Positions 51,570 to 64,000 of a stretch of DNA of 64,000 nucleotides are shown piece after piece. Position 1 is the stretch's first letter. The number at the start of each line of letters is the position of its first letter. The notes under the pieces were generated by a model. The model was not told the DNA's origin and ran no database searches. It was given only the letters and a program-made list of their open reading frames with translations. A program made the position numbers and the translations under genes. The stretch spans positions 7,926,001 through 7,990,000 of the forward strand of contig NC_135360.1 of the NCBI RefSeq assembly GCF_051622035.1. Direction: 5' to 3'. This DNA is from Arctopsyche grandis. Taxonomy: Eukaryota; Arthropoda; Insecta; Trichoptera; Hydropsychidae.

Positions 51570-54500
51570 ATGTGGCTTCGCAGCGAGAAGAAGGAACGGC
51601 ATCTCCTATCACCAGCCATAGGACAGTCTCGGTCGAACAGAAGCACTATTAAAAGAACCTCGCCTTCGACGTCTAGTCAACGTGCGAGTGCTAAAGTCAA
51701 CGGATCATGGAAGCAGGTCATAAAGCGCGACGTTGCACGCAACGGTCTGAAAAAGCTCAAAACACTGGAATCTCTCCCCGTACAAACCGTCAAAACCATT
51801 CAAACCTCGAAAGTGTTGCGCGTCATCAAAAGAGACCCGCCCAAGACTGAGCCGAAGAGTGAAGTCTTGCCCGTTCCGAACGGTAGGAAAATGTCGGCAT
51901 CTCGCGTGCTGAAGGACAACACGTACTTCAGCAGGAACATGCAAAAGTCCACGAGCACTATTCGGACGAGGACGAACGTCCGGGAGAGCATGCCTCAGGT
52001 GAAGACGCCCGATAAGCTATCGCCGCTCCGGCCGAAGAGTCTCTTCGTTAACAGGATCGAGGCTAAGAAGAGTCAGCCGTGCGGGCGCGGCATCACCGAA
52101 GAGGAAAAGATACAGAAGATAGTCGAGGGGAATTCTAAAGAGCAGCTGTTGCATCGTTCGCTGTACCCGAATGAAAATTTGATCAAGGAAAACAATGGGA
52201 ACATTTTACGATCTAATTTTAATAATAATACTCTATCGTTGAGGGAGAATCGACCCATCAGTTGCGATTCAAACAATTCTAAAGGACACGGCTTGATTCG
52301 GAACAACAATAATTATAGTATTTCGTCGCCGAGAAAGAGCACCCGGTTGGAAAAGTCCGAACGGTCGACCGTCGTGAACGGCTCTCCCTGTCGGAAAGCC
52401 AGACAGATGCCCAGACGTCCCATCAGTCAGACGGTGCCTAATTCGCCACGTCCTCGAATATCGGCGCGACGACAAAACAGCAACGATAACAAACCGACGC
52501 TGCGCAACACCGAAGTCAACACGAGCAAAATGGAAGACAAAGGCATCGAAGTGCCGACGGCTGAAATTGTCGATTGGGTAGCAGTCGTCGATCCCGACTT
52601 GACCATGTATGAAAAAGACCTCGACAAGTGTGTCGAATCCGATTGCGTCTTGTCCGGCGAGGAGTCCGATTGTGACGCCGCCGTCTTAGAAAGCAGTCAA
52701 TTCTGTCTAGCCGAAGACAGGCTGAACACTTACATGACGATCGACAATGAAAACTTTGTCAAGATAAAAACAAACGTAGACCAACACAAGGAGGCCATCA
52801 ATAAGGTCTTCGGACGGTGTAACAGTCTCGACAGAAAGCCCACCGTCAGCAAGGACAAGCTAAACGACGCCGCCAAATGCCGGAAACTGTCCACGCTGCG
52901 GAAGAGCCTCAGCGACAGCCGAGGCGCTAAACGGAGATCGTCGGCGATCGAACTCAACCGCACATATTCGGTCGCAAAAGCCGAGGAGAACCTGAGACGT
53001 GTTTCGTGCGAACGCCTCTTGAGCGTCAGCAAGAGCTGCGAAGGAGAGGACGTGAACGGAAACAACGATGTGCCGAGATTGGCCTCGTTAGAGGAGATGG
53101 ACATTCAACCGTCGGACAACGAAGACGACAAACAGTTTTATAAGACGGTCGACGAGTTGAACATCGAGACCGAAGAGATGCTCAAGTTAAAGTCGGCCGT
53201 GCGGTCTATCCGGTTCAACTCGCCCGATCAATTCGAACAGACTAGCATCGATTATACATATGATAAAGTCAAAACTACCATCGACGAGGCTTCTCTGACG
53301 CGAGACAGTCAGATCGACGACACCGTCGGCAGCTTGACGAGTTGCGAAGACGTCTTGAGAACTATAGAGCAGCCGGATTTCATATCGATGTTGGCCGAAG
53401 CCGGTGTCGAGGATATCAACGATAACAGCGGGAGGGGCTTGCACAAACGCTGGTCTAATTGCGGTCTGCCCGAGGACGAGGACGAAGTGTTTTCCGGATA
53501 TGAAAAGCAAGAGAATTCCATCATCAATACTAGGACGGCGATCGAGCGGCTGGAGGCTTTGAGTGATCTCCAATTACAGCCGACGAGCTTTCTAGCCGAT
53601 ATTAGCCAGTCGTTGGCCGCAGCCGGAGACGGATGGGTACAGTGGAAAAATTATATGCTTAGTGTTTGTTTTGTAATGTGTGCTTTTGTACTTAGTTGTG
53701 TTATTCTTTTGCAGCTATCGGCCGGAGAAGGAGATATAAGATTAGATTCTTTACACGCCGAATCGTCGGAACTGCTCAGTTGTCAAGAAGCTCATTCAGA
53801 AATACAGGTACAATATAATCTCGCGTTTTATTTCGTACTCTCGTAATTGTTTTGAAATAATCTTTAATTTATTTATTTTTTGTATGTGTTTTAGAACGAC
53901 GGTTCCGATATGGTCGCATCGTGTGTCTCCCTATGCTCGCCCGGAAGCTCCGATGCAGTCTCCGGTCAGCAGTCGTCGCCGGATCAACTCGACTCTTGGG
54001 TCGATGTCTTCGATCCGTACCTCTTCATTAAACAAGTATTTATTTGGGTTTTTTTGTGTTGTAGCATATATATTTATTTTATTGTTATTAACCTTGAATA
54101 ATTTGCAGTTGCCTCCGTTGGAGACTGTACTTCCGGACGCTCCTAGAGGACGGTGTCCAGCTCTTCCGTTGAGGACGAGGACGAGCCCCGAATTGAGCTT
54201 GGTGCGTATTTATAAAGATGTAATCTAAATGTTATGTTCATATGTAAGTGCAATTATTTATTTTTTTATTATATAGGTTTTGGATTTGGACGAGACGTTG
54301 GTGCATTGCTCTTTGCAAGAATTACCGGATGCTTCGTTCAGCTTTCCCGTTCTGTTTCAAGATTGTCATTATATGGTAGTAATTTATTTACATCTATATT
54401 TTTTGATTTTTAAATGCTTTTTATTATTACGAAATTATGTTCACAATACATCTTATATCTATTTTAATAGCTACTGATCTACTGATCATTTTCTATTTTA

Positions 54501-55260
54501 CAATTTTAATTTAATTTGGTTAGTAATCACAGTATTATATTATTCTAATGTTAATCTAAAGCATAATAGGAAAAAGAGCTCAAAAACCTATTTACAATCC
54601 TTTTTTACATCTATATGAAGTGATGGATTTATATGGCAATCTAATTTTGTATTTCATTCTATATATAGGTTCATGTTAGAACTCGTCCGCACTTTGCCGA
54701 ATTCCTATCGAGAGTCTCGCAGTTGTATGAGGTTATTTTATTCACGGCCTCCAAGCGAGTGTATGCTGATAAATTGTTGAATCTTTTGGATCCCCATCGG
54801 AGATGGATTAAGTATAGGTATGTTGGATAAGATTTTCTTTTTTTTGTAGTGGTAATTTTTTTTTATAATAATTGTTTTATTTTGGATTGTAGGTTGTTCA
54901 GAGAGCATTGCTTATTAGTCAACGGAAACTATATAAAGGATCTGTCCATTCTTGGACGCGACTTGAGCAAGACGGTTATCGTTGATAATTCGCCGCAGGC
55001 TTTCGGTTACCAATTGGAAAATGGTATACCTATTGTGAGTTGGTTTGTCGATCGTAGCGATCGTGAACTTTTGAATCTGTTGCCGTTCTTAGAGCATCTC
55101 GCTTCTGTGGTATGTGTGTTTGTGATTTTGTATTGTGTTATTTGTGTTTGGTGTGTTGATTTTAATTTAATGAATTTTTTGTTGACGTTTTCAGAAGGAA
55201 GACGTGAGGCCGATCATCAGAGAAAAGTATAAATTGTTCACCTACTTACCACCCGATTAA
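51570..55260 (+). CDS. CTDSPL2-like phosphatase of the FCP/SCP family
   Basis: Exons: 51570-53807 (with a possible 78-bp intron 53637-53714), 53895-54035, 54109-54201, 54277-54375, 54669-54817, 54893-55109, 55195-55260. All junctions are GT-AG and phase-consistent. Product about 974 residues, or 1,000 if the 78 bp is retained. The first 720 residues are a Ser/Arg/Lys-rich, low-complexity region with no catalytic domain. The C-terminal 230 residues are the HAD-type phosphatase: [14 protein letters not shown] (catalytic DxDxT), then [17 protein letters not shown] and NGIPIVSWF, ending YLPPD as in CTDSPL2. CTDSPL2-type enzymes dephosphorylate protein Ser/Thr. The N-terminal region is far longer than in the vertebrate homologue. 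The start codon follows a good acceptor at 51545. Confidence 0.93.
53637..53714 (+). other. In-frame 78-bp intron or hydrophobic insert
   Basis: Bounded by GGATGG|GTACAG and TTTTGCAG|CTATCG, a typical short intron. It has no stop and is a multiple of three, so retention would add 26 residues including a hydrophobic run ([16 protein letters not shown]). Confidence 0.6.
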
Positions 55261-55771
55261 TCGCTGCCTTTACATTACGTTAAAGTTCGCTGCCTTTACA
55301 TTTTACTTTGGGGCGTAGAGAATTTTAGCCGTTTTTAGGGATTATGTACAGCGTTCTTGCAGAACAGTCAACTTAATTAGTATGGTGGTTTTTAGAACAC
55401 ATTGGTTGTTTTACTGTGTATAAAATCTAATGACTTTTATTCTAGTATACAATGCAGAAACATTTAGATAGTGAATTTCATCATTTTCAACTTAGATCAT
55501 TTCGTAAAATTTGATGAAGTCACGAATGTGTCTTTCGGTAGAATAAATTTTGCTGTTTTTTTTTTTCTTCTAATTTTGTTGTCAATTTTTGTAGTTTCAT
55601 CAATTCATCTATTTCGGTTTTGACTCTTTACATCTCTACTAGTTAAATAAGATCAAAAATGTTTTATGAAATAAATTCTATTGTATAGAACGTGTACTAT
55701 AGTTTATGTTTAGTGGCTAGATTTTTATTTTTATTTTTTTCTCCTTATTGTAAATACGAGTTGCTTGGATT

Positions 55772-55776
<5 letters not shown>
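55261..55776 (+). other. 3' UTR of the CTDSPL2-like gene
   Basis: AT-rich sequence after the stop, with AATAAA-type motifs at about 55541 and 55670 (GAATAAATTT, GAAATAAATTC). The true poly(A) site is uncertain. Confidence 0.5.
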
Positions 55777-60502
<4,726 letters not shown>

Positions 60503-63500
60503 TTAACACTCGAATTGACTAGCTGTGATTGCGTTCAAGTCTTTCATCAGCCCTTCCAAGTTGGCCATCTCCTGGTGGAGACGTTCCGTGGACCGAGACG
60601 GCGCCAGAGCTTCCACTTCCTCCACTGAATGTGGAACACACAGACCTGACGGAACATTCACAAATATGAGTATTTATTACACACATCTAATATATATAAT
60701 TTCGAAAGAGACTTCGTATGTAACTATTGAAAACCAAATGAATATTCAAATAAATTTAAATAAAATAAAACTATTCAAATAAATTTAATAAAATGTTCAA
60801 GTGGTGAAGCCGGGTAAAAACACTAGGCTTCAGTAAGACATAAAAAATATGGTAAACGGATTTTTGCGCACATTACGATCATCGCCACGAAAATCGTGAA
60901 TACGGAATACCTGGCACTAGAGTTCTCGTTAGTATGATAGTTGGTGTGGGTAGGTCTCGAAGGATGGAATTTTCGGGTGCCAGGTGTTCGGTGATCGAGA
61001 TTTTAGTGACGTATGCGAGATTGCTTTGTGCGGAATAATCACCGAACCAAAAAATATATACCTTGCTGCAATCTATTAATCGGTGCACCTGCAGCAGACA
61101 TGGGCATCGAAGATGTCGTCACAGGCACCAAAGGTTTTTTATATGGTGAAGTATTTGTAGGACGTATTGTTACTGAAACTATACACAAAATATAATAATC
61201 TCTACGTATATTTATTTAATTTCAAGTGAAGAGTGTTTTCGAATGAGAATTTCAAAATGAGTCTCATTTTGTCACATATAAAATTAAATACCTTTATTAT
61301 GATGATGAGGAGTGTGAGGTGCTTCGCTTGGTGGAGGGGCCGGCACACTGAAACTTCGCAAAGGATGCGACGGCCCTCCACGACCTCTTCCCAACGATCC
61401 GGTACCTCCGGATCCTTCTATGCTATCGCGTCTAAAACAATAAAATCAGTCAATACGAATACTAACCAGCAGAATAGACTTGTGGTTAGCATATAATGCT
61501 TTGAACAGAGTGGTCACGGATTCAAGTCCTAACGGTTTCTGCTGGCCGGACCTTGGATTTGTAACTCCAGGTCGATCGTTTCCAATCAGAATTTGCCAAT
61601 TTATCTGATTTTCATTGAAACGGTTCCAAAAAATTGGCAACCTTACCCATTTTCTCGCAAAATCTCGAGATTTCAGCAATCTCGAATTTCGCTGAATAGT
61701 TTAAAATGCTACAAATTTGACCATAGATGTCTCCGTGCATATTAATTGTTATGTATTTATGTACAATACTGATAATATTTGTATCAAATGTACAATGTTT
61801 CTGGCCAGGAAGGCGCATTGGGGTAACCTGTTAGGCCTTCCTGGTATAAAGATAAAATAAAATTAGATTTAACAAAGTGAAAAACTTACGGAGGATGTAG
61901 GGCTTCGTACGCTACGTAATGACCTTGCTCCCGCTCTCTCGCATCAGCGGGAAAACCTTCAGAAGCCGGCGACGGAGACGGAGACGCGGTCGGTCCTTGT
62001 AATATCGATCCACCAATGCCGATTCCGCACGAGATCTGAGAGCCTGCGATCGCACAAACAAATTAGCAATGTATTGACGATGAGACGATTCGACGGGACA
62101 TTAGTACGAGACATGCACAAATTGATGAAATAAAGCGAAATCATTACACGACATCGGCGATATGCCCATGGACGCTGTAGCTGAATGATGATGATGAAGG
62201 GGTAATGTGGATCCTAATTGGCCTAAGGAGCTCATGGATGATTGCGAAGGCAACGTTCCCGATAAGGAACTACCTGCGGCCGACAATAGCGGAGTGTTCT
62301 ACAAGAGTCAATGGAATTATGTTATTACAGAGAAAGTTTAAATGTATTTCAGTACGGCATGCAACATCGGCGATACCTGATCGATAGTAACGTGGGCCCT
62401 GTTACCGGGACCGAGCGTGTATTGCGTTCTAGGATATACGGATCTCATCCCGGACGATCCTAACGTGTCATTCATACTACTGCCTAGACCGCACTGGTTA
62501 ATCGACGACATAGCTACAAACACAAACAACTTCGTTATGAAACAAAACATCACAAAACACTACAGTAAAAAAGCAAAGCGCTACTCTTAGATACGTACAT
62601 ATGTAATGAAACAGAAGAAAGAAACGGGATAGATAAAAATATATGAAAGAAAGAGAAAAAAAAAAAAAAATTAAAATAAATCACACTCACATTGGTCCTT
62701 GCCAAAGTGATCAACTGAAATTATAGGTTTGGGTTTGACGACAATTCGCCCGTTGGGCATATGATTGGACGACATTGTCAGGAGTGTTGAATTTCTCGCG
62801 TTGTTACACATTAGGCCGTCTCCGCTAGGCGATGACGATGACGTTGAACCTATGTTGTATCGTTTTGTGGTGCGATGTGATGTGATGCAGGTGATTGGAT
62901 ATAAATGAAAGGCAAATCAAATAAAACACATTAACAAAAATGTAAACGAACACAATGAAAAACGACAACAACAACAAAAAACTGTATCGACTGAGCATTT
63001 TCTATATATTATATTTGATTTTGGGTACGATTTAACTGTACATTGAGAAAAATACTTAAAAAAATCTTAAAAAAAATGTTTGTGCATTAAAAATTTGCAT
63101 TATTTTCGGTGTATTAAACAATCTCGTAAGATGCGTCGAATAAAATATTTTGACATTATAAAGTGACCATTAAAAAATAATGTGAAACGATCATTCGAAA
63201 AAATAGATTTTAGCATTAGAATAGATACAAAAAGTAAGGAGTGGTTAGTAAAAAGTGGCAACGATGCAGAAATTTAACGGCAAATTGCTAATAGTGATGC
63301 AATAAATATGAAATAACGAGATTTATTTCCTATTTTATTATCTGACACATCGACAGTTCCTTTTCGATCGGATAATCAAGACTTTCCTTTATGTAGAAAC
63401 TATCATTATATATGAAAAATAAATGAACACTTAACAACAACCAATTAAAACAAAACAAATATAAATAGTAAAATGCATGTATTTTGAGTGTGAATAAATT

Positions 63501-63982
63501 TTCAATGAATACGGAAGCGTTTCAAGTAAGCGTTCAACGAAGATGAAGCGTGAAACGGCTGAAGCTGATGATTTTGTTCTTGTTTAATTCCGACACCAAT
63601 ATTGAAAATAATTAAAATCGTGTACAAACCTACGTATGTTGGAACGTAATGACGTTTATCCAACGATCCCGTGGGCGGTTGTGGATGTATCGAACCGCCC
63701 CCGGGCATCGCCGTCTCGTATTCGCAACTGTCTCGGGGAGGAGGCGGTCTCGGCAGCGTCATGGAAGTCATACCGGTCATACCAGTCACACCGTCGCCAG
63801 ATCCTACACAAAATCAACATCATTAACATCTCACGAACCAATACAATTTAACACAAATGAAAATAAAAAAAATACCCGAAGAACTATGATGAGATTTGTC
63901 CATTTGTTTCAGCTCCATTTGATCGTGATGTATCCACAAATCCGGGGGTTTGATATTAGACGCGCTTGATTTCTGATAAGTG
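60503..63982 (-). CDS. fra: Frazzled/DCC/neogenin netrin receptor, cytoplasmic region (partial)
   Basis: Nine minus-strand exons, phase-consistent: 63876-63982, 63630-63803, 62691-62849, 62377-62513, 62148-62298, 61890-62043, 61292-61431, 61062-61171, 60503-60645. The 5' part lies beyond the window. The conserved cytoplasmic motifs of DCC-family netrin receptors are visible: P1 as KPPDLWIHHDQMELKQ in the first listed exon, a P2-like proline segment (RPTNTSPYKKPLVPV), and P3 at the C-terminus (EMANLEGLMKDLNAIT), followed by ASQFEC and the stop at 60503. The linker is Ser/Gly/Pro/His-rich. The receptor spans the plasma membrane of neurons and steers axons toward netrin. P1 and P3 bind cytoplasmic partners and mediate receptor clustering. 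Introns contain a SINE and a MITE-like repeat. The donor of exon 62148 (TGTCGT|GTAATG) is chosen because it restores phase. Confidence 0.93.
60880..61048 (+). repeat. AATCACCGAACC-ended repeat, copy 4, in a frazzled intron
   Basis: Contains GGCACTAGAGTTCTCGTTAG, GGTGTTCGGTGATCGAGATT and the terminal AATAATCACCGAACC. It fills much of the 416-bp last intron and stops 13 bp from the splice donor of exon 61062-61171. Confidence 0.7.
61465..61857 (+). mobile_element. tRNA-derived SINE (copy B) in a frazzled intron
   Basis: Head with an A box in TGTGGTTAGCATATAATGC (about 61482-61493) and a B box GGATTCAAGTCC (61518-61529). It has the same body as the SINE at 1580-2051. The 3' stem-loop is at 61805-61844, followed by a TATAAAGATAAAATAAAAT tail. 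It is antisense to frazzled. Confidence 0.88.
61805..61844 (+). other. SINE-B 3' terminal stem-loop
   Basis: A perfect 10-bp stem (CCAGGAAGGC with GCCTTCCTGG) encloses GCATTGGGGTAACCTGTTAG. That loop is 18 of 20 identical to the LINE loop at 18446-18465. Confidence 0.9.
62850..63629 (-). other. Frazzled intron
   Basis: AT-rich, between exons 63630-63803 and 62691-62849. The donor GTAG|GTTTGT and acceptor AACATAG|GT define it. No repeat or nested gene recognised. Confidence 0.7.
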
Positions 63983-64000
63983 CTGTAATTCAAACGTTAA

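Noticed and set aside
61465-61560. Possible tRNA gene, from pol III A and B boxes
   Set aside because: No cloverleaf or acceptor stem, and the same head occurs with a SINE body and tail at 1580-2051. It is a SINE.

Overview
The window is nuclear DNA of an insect, AT-rich and heavily loaded with transposons. The evidence is a cluster of ZAD zinc-finger genes (ZAD is an arthropod-restricted domain), spliced genes with introns of about 80 bp, insect-style BEL/Pao, Ty3/gypsy, jockey-like LINE, tRNA-SINE, PIF/Harbinger and hAT elements, and three conserved animal genes: CTCF, a CTDSPL2-type phosphatase and the netrin receptor frazzled/DCC. I cannot fix the order or species from sequence alone.

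Layout. 0.2-2 kb: a decayed hAT transposase and a tRNA-derived SINE. 2.7-30 kb: a ZAD cluster of five two-exon genes, one on + (11.4-13.0 kb) and four on -. Two of the four (3.1-4.6 and 8.0-9.3 kb) carry no C2H2 fingers. Instead the ZAD is fused to an ISXO2/Merlin-like transposase domain. They are duplicates of each other and both have altered catalytic positions. The other three carry 13, 8 and 9 C2H2 fingers. Between the genes lie MITE-like palindromes, a 2.55-kb TTAA-flanked foldback structure, a LINE, nested Harbinger pieces and a broken arthropod repeat gene. 30.6-34.7 kb: a BEL/Pao element with intact LTRs and a 5-bp target duplication, but with reverse transcriptase and most of integrase deleted. 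37.5-40.4 kb: CTCF with 11 fingers, preceded on the same strand by a 74-residue coiled-coil ORF that ends 19 bp before the CTCF start. 41.0-46.9 kb: a young, apparently complete gypsy element nested inside a BEL-family solo LTR. 48.4-55.3 kb: a CpG-rich promoter-like block followed by the CTDSPL2-like gene. 55.8-56.8 kb: a very long (TA)n tract. 60.5-64 kb: the 3' nine coding exons of frazzled, which runs off the right edge.

How parts fit together. The host genes concern chromatin insulation (CTCF), phosphatase signalling (CTDSPL2-like) and axon guidance (frazzled). The ZAD genes are probably DNA-binding regulators, and two of them appear to have swapped the finger array for a captured transposase. 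The strongest unexplained structure outside genes is a shared 3' hairpin: two LINEs and two SINEs end in the same stem-loop, with a conserved loop and compensating stem changes. This suggests the LINE machinery mobilises the SINEs.
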